A stretch of DNA of 64,000 nucleotides from Pseudomonas laurylsulfativorans. Lineage in GTDB: Bacteria > Pseudomonadota > Gammaproteobacteria > Pseudomonadales > Pseudomonadaceae. The DNA is taken from NCBI RefSeq assembly GCF_002906155.1, contig NZ_MUJK01000004.1, forward strand, positions 496,001-560,000, in the 5' to 3' direction. The position numbers were made by a program, and so were the translations under genes. Below the pieces are notes generated by a model. That model saw only the letters and a program-made list of their open reading frames with translations. It was not told the origin of the DNA and did no database searches. Shown here piece by piece: positions 34,306 to 43,475 of this stretch; position 1 is the stretch's first letter, and each line of letters opens with the position of its first letter.

Positions 34306-34360
34306 GATCGCGGGTGCTTTGGCAGATTTTTACCCTTTGATTCTGCCGTGCCCCGCGATC
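34306..34360 (-). promoter_or_regulatory. Long imperfect hairpin in the aauB leader
   Basis: Nested inverted repeats GATCGCGGG (34306-34314) / CCCGCGATC (34352-34360) and GGCAGA (34321-34326) / TCTGCC (34342-34347), 32 nt upstream of the aauB start. It could be an operator dyad or an RNA structure. The rest of the 326-bp gap to the kinase gene holds a REP pair and no gene. Confidence 0.5.
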
Positions 34361-34465
34361 GGGAGAATTGCGCTGCCTGCCAAGTGTTTGTGTGTCTGTG
34401 CCAGTGTCATGAAACTGGCTGCACAAGCTGATAAGGCGGGGGGTTGAGAGGGGGGCAAAGGAGCT

Positions 34466-34589
34466 TTTGTGGTGAGGGGGCTTGCCCCCGTTCGGTTGCG
34501 CAGCAGCCGCAAAACCTGCTGACATGGTGTGACTGGAAAATGCCGGGGCCGCTTCGCAGCCCAACGGGGGCAAGCCCCCTCGCCACAGG
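34466..34589. repeat. REP pair of the TGTGGCGAGG type
   Basis: Inverted arms with inner GCGCAGCAGCCGC hairpins, between aauB and the sensor kinase gene. Confidence 0.88.
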
Positions 34590-34600
34590 GTTTGTGTAGG

Positions 34601-36082
34601 TCAGGCGGGATTGGCGAGCGGCAGGGAGAAGCTGAACACCGCACCACACGGCTCCAGGTTCTGCGCCCAGATATCGCCCCGATGCCGGCCGATGATGTTC
34701 TTGCACAGCGCCAGGCCAATGCCGTTGCCGCTGACCTTGGACGAGAAAAAGCCATCGAACAGCTTCTCTTGCGCCTGGGCCTGAATGCCACGGCCGCAGT
34801 CTTCAATGCGCACCAGGGCTACATCGTTCTCGCGGCTGGCATGGACACGCAACAGTCGCCGTTCGGTCGGCAGGTCGGCCATTTCTTCGATGGCGTTGAA
34901 CGCCAGGTTGAGGATCACCTGGCCGATCAGCACCTTCTCGCAACTCACCAGCAACGGTTCGGGCGCGGTGACGATCTCCACGCGCACCAGGCTTGGATCG
35001 GCGCGCAGGCTGATGAAGTAGCGGGTTTCGCGCAGCAGCTCATTGAGGTCGACCCGTTCTTCGCTCTGCTCCAGCTTGACCACGTAATCGCGCACGCTCT
35101 TGATGATCACCGACGCATGCTCGATTTGCCGCACCGCGCTCTGCAAGCCCCAGGTCACGCCGGGGTCGGCATCGGCCACGTTGCCCAGACGAATCACCGC
35201 GCCTTCAATGAAATTACGGGTCGCGGCCAGGGGTTGGCTCAGTTCGTGGGCGATGGCCACGGCCATTTCGCCCATGGCGTTGTAGCGCGCCAGGTATTCG
35301 AGTTTCTGCTCGCTGACCCGCCGTGCTTCCTCGGCCTGGACTTGCTCGGTGACATCGCGGAACAGCAGCAGATGGCCGACCAGATCGTCCTCGATCTCGA
35401 TGTAGCGGCAGGTTGCGTCATGCCAACGCCATTCGCCATCGCGCCGCTGCATCTTGTAATGCACGTTGAACGGCGCGTGCTCCGGCGTCTCATGGGCGAG
35501 CTGTTGCAGCAGGCGCTGGCCGGATGCGTCGTCGCACCAGGCCAGGAAGTTCTTGCCCATCAGCGTGTGCACTTCGCTGTTGAGCAGGTGCGCGCCGGAG
35601 TCGCTGATAAAACGAATATCGCCCTCGGGACCGAGCACTGCCACGCCTTCGGCCAGGTCCTGCATGAATGCCTTGAGCCGGCTCTCGAAACGCTTGAGGT
35701 CGCGCTTGACCTTGTCCTCCTTGGAAATGTCGCGGAACTGCACCATCAACACATCGCGCCCGTCCAGGTGCACCAGGGTCGCCACCGCCTCGGAAAGAAT
35801 CTCCACCCCTTGCTTGGAGCGGTAGCACCACTCGATGGCCCGTTGCCCGGTGCGCGCGGCACCTTCGAGCCAGCGCAAACCCACGGAGCGCCGGTATTTC
35901 GGCGCATCGCGGGTCATGTCCGGGGCTTTCAGCGGCGTCAGTTCCTCCAGGGTAAAGCCCAGCGCCGCCAGGGCGGCGGCGTTGGCCCAGAGGATTTCCT
36001 TGGTGTGCGCGTCATGAAGAATGATGCACAGCGGCATGGCTTCGATCAGCGCATAAAAGTCGTTCGGTTTTGGCAGGTACAT
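34601..36082 (-). CDS. Soluble PAS-domain sensor histidine kinase (FixL-like)
   Basis: 493 residues without membrane segments. Two or three N-terminal PAS domains (about 5-110, 125-245; LFRDVTEQVQAEEARR ends the last) are followed by a FixL-type HisKA motif GEMAVAIAHELSQPLAATRN (His near 273), an N box NLAFNAIEEMAD and a G box GNGIGLALCKNII. As a cytosolic sensor it should respond to an internal signal such as a catabolite. Its likely partner is the FixJ-like regulator at 44.5-45.2 kb, on the other side of the iac genes (inference). Divergent from iacA. Confidence 0.88.
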   Translation of the reverse strand: MYLPKPNDFYALIEAMPLCIILHDAHTKEILWANAAALAALGFTLEELTPLKAPDMTRDAPKYRRSVGLRWLEGAARTGQRAIEWCYRSKQGVEILSEAVATLVHLDGRDVLMVQFRDISKEDKVKRDLKRFESRLKAFMQDLAEGVAVLGPEGDIRFISDSGAHLLNSEVHTLMGKNFLAWCDDASGQRLLQQLAHETPEHAPFNVHYKMQRRDGEWRWHDATCRYIEIEDDLVGHLLLFRDVTEQVQAEEARRVSEQKLEYLARYNAMGEMAVAIAHELSQPLAATRNFIEGAVIRLGNVADADPGVTWGLQSAVRQIEHASVIIKSVRDYVVKLEQSEERVDLNELLRETRYFISLRADPSLVRVEIVTAPEPLLVSCEKVLIGQVILNLAFNAIEEMADLPTERRLLRVHASRENDVALVRIEDCGRGIQAQAQEKLFDGFFSSKVSGNGIGLALCKNIIGRHRGDIWAQNLEPCGAVFSFSLPLANPA

Positions 36083-36427
36083 CGCACGGCCCCTGGCGGC
36101 AGAGATTTGCAGTATGGCGTTTTATACCTGCTCGCACAGCGCGATGCGCTCAGAGGTAACCGGTGTGGCTCTAGGGGTTTTCTTTAGCGAGGGGGCTGCA
36201 CGCACCAATAGTTGCGCAGGGATGCGGTTTTTACACTGGACCCCAATGCAAGGGCAACGACACCGCCCTTCCCCTGTAGGAGCGAGCTTGCTCGCGAAAA
36301 ACGTCTGAACAACGCAGTCATCCAGACTGGGCTCGTTATCGTTGACGTCCATCGCGAGCAAGCTCGCTCCTACAGGGAGAGGGAGCGGTGTAGCCCACTA
36401 ACAATAAACAAAACGGAGAACTAGCCC
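36083..36427. promoter_or_regulatory. Divergent kinase/iacA intergenic region
   Basis: 345 bp with a REP pair at 36273-36376 and no gene. It must hold the kinase promoter at the left and the iacA promoter to the right of or within the repeat. I see no clear operator. iacA is preceded by an ACGGAGAAC ribosome-binding site. Confidence 0.5.
36273..36376. repeat. REP pair (REPIN)
   Basis: Inverted GTAGGAGCGAGCTTGCTCGCGA arms 51 bp upstream of iacA. Confidence 0.9.
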
Positions 36428-37591
36428 ATGCTGCGTTCAGCTGTCGCGCAACAAGACCCTGTGTCCGGCCCGGACGTGCCAATGGTCGAGAGTCAGCTAT
36501 TTCAGCAAGTGCTGGATGAGGTCCGTCAACGCCGCGAGGAATTCGACGCCGGCTCCCACGTGCCTCGGGACATGATAGAGCGCTTCAAACAGGTCGGTAT
36601 CTACCGCGCCGCCACGCCCAAATGCTACGGCGGCGACGCCCTGGCACCGGCGCTGTTCCTGCAAATGATCGAGCGCATCTCCGAAGCCGACGGCTCGGCG
36701 GGCTGGGTGGCCAGCTTCGGCAGCGCCGGCGTCTATCTGGCGGCCTTGCCGCCCGAAACCCTGGCTGAAATCTACGCCGAAAGCCCTGACCTGGTATTCG
36801 CCGGCGGCCTGTTCCCCTTGCAACCGGCCGAAGCCGTCGAAGGCGGCTATCAGGTCAACGGCACCTGGAAATTCGCCAGCGGCTGCAAAGGTGCAGACCT
36901 GTTGGGTGTTGGCATCGGTGCCGCTGGCGGCAAGCCGCGCACCGCTGTGTTTCGCCCGGAGCAGGTAGACATCGTCGAGAACTGGGACGTGGTCGGTCTC
37001 AAGGGCACCGGCAGCCATGACCTGCGTGTTACCGATAAACGCGTTGATGAGCGCTGGACGTTTATCCGTGGCGGTGCCGCAACCATCGACGAACCGTTGT
37101 TCCGCTACCCGTCGATCGCCTACGCCGCGCAAGTGCTGGCGGTGGTCAACCTCGGTCTGGCTCGTGCGGCGCTGGACGAAATCAGCCGCATGGCTGGCGG
37201 CAGCGGTATCACCGGCGCGCCGAAATTGTCCGACCGCGCTTACGTGCGCATCGAGATTGCCAAGGCCGAAGCCAAGCTGATGGCCGCACGGGGTTTCTTC
37301 TACAACGCCACCGAACAGGTGTGGAACTCGATCCTGGCCGGCAACCCGGTGACGCCGGAGCAGACCAGCCTGTTGCGCCTGTCGGCGATTCACGTGTCCC
37401 AGGCCGGTGCCGAAGTGGTGCAAGGCGCCTACAGCCTGGCCGGTACCACCGCCATTTACCTGCGGCACCCGCTGCAACGCTACCTGCGTGACTCGATGGT
37501 GGTGACCCAGCACGCCTTCCTCAGCGAAGGCCTGTACGACGGCGCCGGCTCGGTGTTCCTCGGCGTCCCGCCGTTCCCGGGCTACATCTGA
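36428..37591 (+). CDS. iacA: IacA-like flavin-dependent monooxygenase (acyl-CoA dehydrogenase fold)
   Basis: 387 residues. The acyl-CoA dehydrogenase/HpaB-HsaA-like fold is recognisable from VGIYRAATPKCYGGD, SEADGSAGWVASFGSAG, VNGTWKFASGCKGADLLG and WDVVGLKGTGSHDLRV, with C-terminal YLRDSMVVTQHAFLSEGLYD. These two-component hydroxylases use reduced flavin from a separate reductase (here IacG). In Pseudomonas putida 1290 IacA opens the degradation of indole-3-acetate. First gene of the A-B-I-H-C-D-E-F series; the identification rests on the whole gene order. Confidence 0.87.
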   Translation: MLRSAVAQQDPVSGPDVPMVESQLFQQVLDEVRQRREEFDAGSHVPRDMIERFKQVGIYRAATPKCYGGDALAPALFLQMIERISEADGSAGWVASFGSAGVYLAALPPETLAEIYAESPDLVFAGGLFPLQPAEAVEGGYQVNGTWKFASGCKGADLLGVGIGAAGGKPRTAVFRPEQVDIVENWDVVGLKGTGSHDLRVTDKRVDERWTFIRGGAATIDEPLFRYPSIAYAAQVLAVVNLGLARAALDEISRMAGGSGITGAPKLSDRAYVRIEIAKAEAKLMAARGFFYNATEQVWNSILAGNPVTPEQTSLLRLSAIHVSQAGAEVVQGAYSLAGTTAIYLRHPLQRYLRDSMVVTQHAFLSEGLYDGAGSVFLGVPPFPGYI

Positions 37592-37621
37592 ATTTTCATT
37601 ACTTTTCCAAGGAATCACCCC

Positions 37622-37993
37622 ATGTCGCAAACAACACAAGAGCCATTGCGCGTCGTCTTCTGCATCGGCATCACCCAGAACTTTTTCGACCTGCCCACCG
37701 GCGAAGGCCTGAGCGTGTGGAAAGGCTTCAGCCAGATGATGGGCGACCTCGGCGCGATGCCCGGCATCACCGTGCTCGGCGCGATGGATGACGACCGCCT
37801 GATGGTCGGCCCGTCCACCACCTCGCCCTGGACCGTGTACATCATGGCCGACGTTGACTGCCATCAGTCGGTGATCGACGCCTGCAACCTGTTCCGTACC
37901 ACGCCGGTCGGCGAGTACAGCCTGTGGCGCTACGCCAAGGTCGAAGCACGCATCGGCCGCCCGTTGACCATCCCTGACGCGGCCAAGGTGTAA
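37622..37993 (+). CDS. iacB: IacB-like protein
   Basis: 123 residues without signal peptide. VVFCIGITQNFFDLPTGEGLSVWKGFSQMM and VGEYSLWRYAKVEARIGRPL suggest a small ferredoxin-like dimeric fold. Its place between iacA and the SnoaL-like gene, and its size, agree with iacB, a gene of unknown role in iac clusters. AAGGA lies 9 nt upstream of the ATG. Confidence 0.75.
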   Translation: MSQTTQEPLRVVFCIGITQNFFDLPTGEGLSVWKGFSQMMGDLGAMPGITVLGAMDDDRLMVGPSTTSPWTVYIMADVDCHQSVIDACNLFRTTPVGEYSLWRYAKVEARIGRPLTIPDAAKV

Positions 37994-37996
37994 GCC

Positions 37997-38467
37997 ATGA
38001 ACGAGGCCTTGCTGCAGCGTCTGGCGAAGCTCGAAGGGGAAAGCGCAGTGCGTCGCCTGATGGCGCGCTACATGGACCTGTGCGATGTGCCGCGGGCGAC
38101 GATTCACCTGAGCCAGTTGGCGCAATTGTTCACCGAGGATGCGATCTGGGAAGGCCTCGGCACCCAGACCGCACAGACCTTCGGTCAACATCACGGGCGT
38201 GCGGCGGTGGCGACGTTTGTCGGTGGTTATCTGCCGCCGTCCGATCACTTCAAGTTGAACCTGCATTACCTCACCAGCGAGTCGATCGTGGTCGACGGTG
38301 ATAAAGCGCAGGGGCAGTGGATCATGCAGCAGATCTCGACCTACGCCGATGGCCGCAACGAGCTGTTCGGCACGCGCCTGAACATCGATTTCCGTTGTGT
38401 CGACGGCGTCTGGCTGATCGCGCATTTCCGTACGCAGCGTTTGTTCAATACGGAGTTGAGTGCATGA
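37997..38467 (+). CDS. iacI: IacI-like SnoaL/NTF2-fold protein
   Basis: 156 residues of the SnoaL-like/NTF2 type: VRRLMARYMDLCDVPRATIHLSQLAQLFTEDAIWEGLGT is the usual N-terminal helix plus cone entrance, and VDGVWLIAHFRTQRLFN the C-terminal strand. In iac clusters an accessory gene iacI has this fold. It starts 3 nt after iacB and its stop overlaps the iacH start in an ATGA. Confidence 0.8.
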   Translation: MNEALLQRLAKLEGESAVRRLMARYMDLCDVPRATIHLSQLAQLFTEDAIWEGLGTQTAQTFGQHHGRAAVATFVGGYLPPSDHFKLNLHYLTSESIVVDGDKAQGQWIMQQISTYADGRNELFGTRLNIDFRCVDGVWLIAHFRTQRLFNTELSA

Positions 38468-39612
38468 GTACCTTCATCAGCGAATTCCTCCTCGGTGGCA
38501 ATGGCAAACGGGTCGCGATCAAAGACTCCATCGACATCGCCGGGCATCCGACCCGCTCGGGCAGCCGCGCCTTTGCCGACGCACCGGCAGCGACGAAGAA
38601 CGCCGAAGTGGTCGACGCGATCCTTGACGCCGGCTGGCAGATCGTCGGCAAGACCAACCTGCATGAACTGGCTTTTGGTGTGACCGGCATCAACGACTGG
38701 ACCGGCACACCGATCAACCCGCAAGCGCCGGATCGCGTGCCGGGCGGCTCTTCCAGCGGTTCGGCTGCGGCGGTTGCCGCAGGTTTGGCAGACATCGCCA
38801 TCGGCAGTGATACCGGTGGTTCGGTGCGGGTCCCGGCAGCGTGCTGCGGGATTGCCGGGTTGAAGCCGACTTATGGTCGCGTCAGCCGTGTCGGTGCCCA
38901 TCCGCTGGAGTCGAGCCTCGATTGCGTCGGGCCGTTCGCCAAGAGCATGGATGACCTGATCGCGGCGATGCAGGTGATCTGCCCGGGCTTTGCCGTCCAA
39001 GGCTTGCCAAACGATGGCGCCAGGGTCGGCTTTCTTGATGTGGCCTGCGATTCGCACCTGCAAGCCAGCCTGGGTGCCGCTGCCGACCGCGCTGGATGGC
39101 GTCGCAGCCACCTGCACCTGAGCGAATTCGAAGCGGCGTTTGCCGCCGGCCTGACCGTGATCAATTTCGAAAACTGGGCGGCCTTCGGTCACCTGACCGG
39201 CAAGGGCCTGATCGGCGCTGATGTGGAAGCACGTTTGCTGGCGGCCAGCCGTACCACGCGCGAAGAGCTGGCCCAGGCCGAAGCCGTGCGCACGCGTTTC
39301 ACGCAACAGGTGGATGCGGCACTGGAAGACTTTGCCGTGTTGCTGCTGCCGACACTGCCGACCTTGCCGCCGACCCTCAGCGAAGCCCGCGCCGGCAGCA
39401 AGGCCGTGGCTGGCATGACCCCGCTGGTAAGGCCTTTCAACCTCAGCGGCCACCCGGCGCTGACGGTGCCAGTGGAACTCGATTGCGGCGGATTGAAAGT
39501 CGGCCTGCAAATCGTCGGGCGAAAAGGTCAGGACGAATGGGTCTGCGCCTTTGGTGCGCAGCTGCAACAAAGCATGGCCGGTGAACGCGCCGGCGCTAAA
39601 AACAAATCATAA
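38464..39612 (+). CDS. iacH: IacH-like amidase (amidase-signature family)
   Basis: 382 residues from ATG 38464, coupled to iacI by ATGA. The amidase-signature triad is Lys20 (VAIKDSIDIAG), cis-Ser near 96 (PGGSSSGSAA) and nucleophile Ser120 (SDTGGSVRVPA). The protein starts only about 17 residues before the catalytic Lys, so it is a short form compared with usual 450-500-residue family members. An accessory iacH amidase is known in iac clusters; its substrate is not settled. Confidence 0.83.
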   Translation: MSTFISEFLLGGNGKRVAIKDSIDIAGHPTRSGSRAFADAPAATKNAEVVDAILDAGWQIVGKTNLHELAFGVTGINDWTGTPINPQAPDRVPGGSSSGSAAAVAAGLADIAIGSDTGGSVRVPAACCGIAGLKPTYGRVSRVGAHPLESSLDCVGPFAKSMDDLIAAMQVICPGFAVQGLPNDGARVGFLDVACDSHLQASLGAAADRAGWRRSHLHLSEFEAAFAAGLTVINFENWAAFGHLTGKGLIGADVEARLLAASRTTREELAQAEAVRTRFTQQVDAALEDFAVLLLPTLPTLPPTLSEARAGSKAVAGMTPLVRPFNLSGHPALTVPVELDCGGLKVGLQIVGRKGQDEWVCAFGAQLQQSMAGERAGAKNKS

Positions 39613-39635
39613 AAAGAAGCCATGAGGAGAACCGC

Positions 39636-40919
39636 ATGAGCACTCATGAATACCGGCTGATCGCGACGTCGAAAAGCCCCGAAGACCTGGTCCAGCATGA
39701 CCGCGTCGACGTCTCGCTGTACAACGATCCGGCACTGTTCGAAGCCGAGCTGGACAAGATTTTCTACCGCACCTGGGTGTGGGTGGCCCACGAAAGCGAA
39801 GTGCGCAACAGCGGCGACTTCAAGACCGCCACCATCGGTCGCCGCCCGGTGATCGTCGTGCGCGACAAGAAGAACAACATCAACGTGCTGGAAAACCGTT
39901 GCCGCCACCGCGGCGCCACCGTGTGCGAGAAGCACAAGGGCAACGCCACCGGTTTCACCTGCCCGTACCACAGCTGGTCCTATGGCCTGGACGGCAAGCT
40001 GCGCGCACTGCCGTATCCGGATGGCTACGAAGGTATCCTGGAGAAATCCGAACTGCCGCTGACCAGCCTGCGCGTTGAAAGCTACGCCGGCATGGTCTTC
40101 GCCAGCTACAACGACGAGATCGAACCGCTGGAAGACTTCCTCGGTGGCGCCAAACACTGGATGGACCTGTTCATGAAACAGGGTGCCGGCTACCCGATCA
40201 AGACCCAGGGCGAACACAAGTTCAGCTTCAAGGGCAACTGGAAGATCCAGCTGGAAAACACCACCGACGGTTACCACTTCCCGATCGTGCACAAGTCGTT
40301 CATGTCGTCGGTGGATGAAGAAACCTCGGAAATGCTCTCGTTCATGACCGACGAACAAGCCGTGACCCACTCGCTGGGCAATGGCCACAGCGTGATGGTG
40401 ATGGTGCCGGAGCACGTCGACCTCGATCACGACGACGGCACCGAGCAGTTGCAGGAACGCTTCGCCCACGTCACCGAAGAGCTGTCGAAAACCATGCCGG
40501 CCGATCAGGTCCGTCGCATCGTGCGTTCGCTGCACGGCGCCGGTTTCAACCTGAACCTGTTCCCCAACGTCGCCATGTCGATGTCGTTCTTGCGCGTGTT
40601 GCGCCCGGTGTCGGTCACCGAGACCGAGATCCGTCACGTTGCCCTCGGCATGGACGGCGGCCCGGACATCGCCAACCGCGAGCGCATGCGCATCCACGAA
40701 CACTTCCAGGGCCCATTCGGTTTCGGCAGCCCGGACGATGCCGAGGCCTGGGACCGCGTGCAGCGCGGCTCGTACGCCGGCGTCGATGCGCCGATCCTGG
40801 TCAACCGCGGCCTGAACCGCGAAATCACTGCTGAAAACGGCGACAAGGTCAGCCACGCCACCGACGAAGGCGGCATGCGCGGTGCCTACGACATGTGGAA
40901 AAGGATGATGAGCCAATGA
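39636..40919 (+). CDS. iacC: IacC-like Rieske ring-hydroxylating oxygenase large subunit
   Basis: 427 residues. The Rieske [2Fe-2S] site is Cys89-x-His91 ... Cys109-x2-His112 (NRCRHRGATVCEKH and FTCPYHSWSYG). The catalytic domain has the mononuclear-iron motif NTTDGYHFPIVHKS, with two His ligands. This alpha subunit, with IacD, performs the late oxygenation that yields catechol in the iac pathway. AGGAGAACCGC upstream. Its stop overlaps the iacD start (ATGA). Confidence 0.9.
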   Translation: MSTHEYRLIATSKSPEDLVQHDRVDVSLYNDPALFEAELDKIFYRTWVWVAHESEVRNSGDFKTATIGRRPVIVVRDKKNNINVLENRCRHRGATVCEKHKGNATGFTCPYHSWSYGLDGKLRALPYPDGYEGILEKSELPLTSLRVESYAGMVFASYNDEIEPLEDFLGGAKHWMDLFMKQGAGYPIKTQGEHKFSFKGNWKIQLENTTDGYHFPIVHKSFMSSVDEETSEMLSFMTDEQAVTHSLGNGHSVMVMVPEHVDLDHDDGTEQLQERFAHVTEELSKTMPADQVRRIVRSLHGAGFNLNLFPNVAMSMSFLRVLRPVSVTETEIRHVALGMDGGPDIANRERMRIHEHFQGPFGFGSPDDAEAWDRVQRGSYAGVDAPILVNRGLNREITAENGDKVSHATDEGGMRGAYDMWKRMMSQ

Positions 40920-41416
40920 GCAATCACGACACCCTGAACGGTTTTTCCGGCCCGTTGGCCCAGGCCATCGAATTCATCTGGCGCGAAGCCGAACTGCTCG
41001 ACCACAAGCACTACGCCGAATGGGCGACCCTGTGGAGCGAAAGCGGCAAGTACATCGTGCCGATCGACCCGGACACCGAAGACTTCGAAGCGACGCTCAA
41101 CTATGCCTACGACGATGCACGCATGCGTGACTTGCGCATCGAACGCCTGACCGCTGGCTACTCGCCGTCGGCGGTGGACGCGGCGAAAACCATCCGCACG
41201 GTCTCGCGTTTCCGTCTGGTGGAAGCGGCGGGTGACATCGTCGAAGTGAACTCGGCGCAGTTGCTGTATGCCTACAAGCGCGGCGTGCACACGCCGTTCG
41301 TGGCCGACCTCAATCACCGTATCCGCTTCACCGACGGCGTGCCGAGCCTGGAGCGCAAAGTGGTGCGCCTGATCAACTCCACCGACAGCCTGAGCGCGCT
41401 CGGCTTCCTTTTGTGA
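40916..41416 (+). CDS. iacD: IacD-like ring-hydroxylating oxygenase small subunit
   Basis: 166 residues from ATG 40916, coupled to iacC by ATGA. SnoaL-type beta-subunit fold: AIEFIWREAELLDHKHYAEWATLWSESGKYIVPID at the start is typical of dioxygenase beta subunits. It forms the alpha/beta oxygenase with IacC. Confidence 0.88.
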   Translation: MSNHDTLNGFSGPLAQAIEFIWREAELLDHKHYAEWATLWSESGKYIVPIDPDTEDFEATLNYAYDDARMRDLRIERLTAGYSPSAVDAAKTIRTVSRFRLVEAAGDIVEVNSAQLLYAYKRGVHTPFVADLNHRIRFTDGVPSLERKVVRLINSTDSLSALGFLL

Positions 41417-41426
41417 GGGCAACATC

Positions 41427-42167
41427 ATGAGTCGAGTAGCCCTTGTAACGGGTGCCTCGCGTGGACTGGGCGAGTGCATCGCCCGCCGTCTGCACGCGGC
41501 GGGTTATCGCGTCGGTTTGGCCGATGTGCGTCTTGATGGCGTACAGCAGTTGGCCGCCGAGCTCGATGGCAGCGGCGCCACGGTTGTCGCCATTGAGCTG
41601 GATGTGCGCAGCAAGGCCGACTTTCAGCGTGCCCGTGACCTGCTCGCCGAGCGCTGGGGCGGCACCGACATCCTGGTGAACAACGCCGGTGTGTCGAAAG
41701 TCGCCGCGCTGATGGACATCACGCCGGAAGAGTTCGACGAGTCGATGGCGATCAACCTGCGCGGCACCTTCGTGGCCTGCCAGGTGTTCGGTGCGCACTT
41801 CGCCGAGCGCGGCTTCGGGCGCATCGTCAACATCGCGTCCCTGGCCGGGCAGAACGGCGGCACCGCGACCGGCGCGCACTACGCGGCGGCCAAGGGCGGC
41901 GTGGCGACCCTGACCAAAGTCTTCGCCCGTGAACTGGCCCCGCAAGGCGTGACGGTCAACAGCATCTCGCCAGGTCCGCTGGACTTGCCGGTGGTGCGTG
42001 AAACCGTGGCGCCGGAGCGTCTGGAGCAGATTCTGAAGATGATCCCGGCCGGTACCCTCGGTGACCCAGCGTTCATCGCCGACAGCGTGTTGCTGCTGAT
42101 CGCCGATAACGCGACCTCTGTGACCGGCGCGTGCCTAGACGTCAACGGCGGCTTGTTCATGCGCTGA
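41427..42167 (+). CDS. iacE: IacE-like short-chain dehydrogenase/reductase
   Basis: 246 residues with the Rossmann motif TGASRGLG (8-15), NNAG (about 86-89) and catalytic Ser138, Tyr152, Lys156 (HYAAAKGG). Classical SDR length. In iac clusters IacE works in the early oxidation of hydroxylated indole-acetate intermediates. It starts 10 nt after iacD. Confidence 0.88.
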   Translation: MSRVALVTGASRGLGECIARRLHAAGYRVGLADVRLDGVQQLAAELDGSGATVVAIELDVRSKADFQRARDLLAERWGGTDILVNNAGVSKVAALMDITPEEFDESMAINLRGTFVACQVFGAHFAERGFGRIVNIASLAGQNGGTATGAHYAAAKGGVATLTKVFARELAPQGVTVNSISPGPLDLPVVRETVAPERLEQILKMIPAGTLGDPAFIADSVLLLIADNATSVTGACLDVNGGLFMR

Positions 42168-42190
42168 GATGTGCGCCGCGACACGATCCA

Positions 42191-42306
42191 TTGTGGCGAG
42201 GGGGCTTGCCCCCGTTGGGTCGCGAAGCGGCCCCAAAAATTTCGGCAGCAACATAGATTTTACGACTGCTGCGCAGCCGAACGGGGGCAAGCCCCCTCGC
42301 CGCAAG
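42191..42306. repeat. REP pair inside the iac operon
   Basis: Inverted TGTGGCGAGGGGGCTTGCCC arms between iacE and iacF. It could attenuate or stabilise the iac transcript here. Confidence 0.88.
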
Positions 42307-42372
42307 TGCAATGCATGACTCAGGTTTTTAGTTGTTTGTGTTTAACCGAAATAACAGTATTCAGGTGATGCA

Positions 42373-43323
42373 ATGATGAAGGTGAAGATCGAAAGGATCG
42401 TCGACGAAGCGCTGGATATCCGCTCCTTTCGCCTCGTGCGCAGTGACGGCCAGCCGCTCGACACCTATGAACCGGGTGCCCACGTCGACCTCACCGGGCC
42501 GACCGGGGTGACCCGCCAGTATTCGCTGTGCAGTCCGCCGCAGGATCGCCGCGCCTATCTGGTGGCGGTGAAGAAAGAAGCGCAGTCGCGCGGTGGTTCC
42601 CTGGCGCTGCACGAGCAGGTGCAAGAAGGCATGGAGCTGGAAATGGGGGCGCCACGCAACCTGTTCCGTCTTGATGAAAGTGCCCGTGAACACGTGCTGT
42701 TCGCCGCTGGTATCGGCGTGACGCCACTGCTGAGCATGGCTTATCGACTGGCGGAAAGCGGCCAGCCGTACCGCTTGCATTATTTCGCCCGTTCGGCGCA
42801 GTACGCCGCGTTTACCGAGCTGTTGGCGACAAACTTTGCCGATCATGTGGAGTTTCACTACGGCGTGGAGCCAGCGGATCTGGACGGCGCCTTGAGCGCA
42901 TGCCTGGAACGCGCCGGCAGCACCGCCCATGTCTACACCTGCGGCCCGGCACCGTTCATGAACAAAGTGGTGGAGGTTGCCGCGCGCACTCGTGCGGACG
43001 ACGCCATTCACCTGGAACACTTCGCCGCGGACCCGGCCGCCAACAGCGCGCCGACCGGCAGTTTCGACGTGGAGCTGGCCAGTTCCGGCGTGGTGCTGCA
43101 CGTGCCGGCTGACAGCAGCCTGGTCGACGTGCTGCAAGCCCACGGCTGCGACATCGACACCGAGTGCCGCGAAGGCATCTGCGGCACCTGCATCGTCGAA
43201 GTGCTCGACGGCGTGCCGGAGCACCGCGACAACTGCCTTTCCAACAAGGAAAAAGCGTCCAACAAGCAGATCTGCGCCTGTGTTTCCCGGGCGCTTTCCG
43301 CTCGTCTGGTATTGGACATCTAA
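42373..43323 (+). CDS. iacF: IacF-like ferredoxin reductase (phthalate dioxygenase reductase type)
   Basis: 316 residues. The FAD/FMN domain (1-100) has RQYSLCSPP, the NAD domain has GIGVTPLLSMAYRL (about 113-126) and a terminal CGPAPFMNKV. The C-terminal plant-type [2Fe-2S] domain has Cys265, 270, 273 and 303 (CREGICGTC). This is the reductase partner of the IacCD oxygenase, of the VanB/PDR type. It is separated from iacE by a REP pair. Confidence 0.9.
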   Translation: MMKVKIERIVDEALDIRSFRLVRSDGQPLDTYEPGAHVDLTGPTGVTRQYSLCSPPQDRRAYLVAVKKEAQSRGGSLALHEQVQEGMELEMGAPRNLFRLDESAREHVLFAAGIGVTPLLSMAYRLAESGQPYRLHYFARSAQYAAFTELLATNFADHVEFHYGVEPADLDGALSACLERAGSTAHVYTCGPAPFMNKVVEVAARTRADDAIHLEHFAADPAANSAPTGSFDVELASSGVVLHVPADSSLVDVLQAHGCDIDTECREGICGTCIVEVLDGVPEHRDNCLSNKEKASNKQICACVSRALSARLVLDI

Positions 43324-43475
43324 GACTAAGGAAAGCTGGAAAGCATGCGCCGGAGTCTGTTGAATGGGCGCCCGGCGGCCATCGAGGGAGGCGATGGCTA
43401 CAGAAACAACGGTTTTGACGAACCGCTCGCTGAAGCGGTCGAAAAATAACAACAAAAACGTGAGGCTTTGCGGAC

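Noticed and set aside
34529..36187. 552-codon plus-strand frame opposite the PAS kinase gene
   Set aside because: Shadow of the kinase gene, and it starts within a REP pair.
42191..42306. Rho-independent terminator splitting iacE from iacF
   Set aside because: The inverted repeat is a standard REP pair without a T tract, and iacF is needed by the oxygenase. Partial attenuation remains possible.
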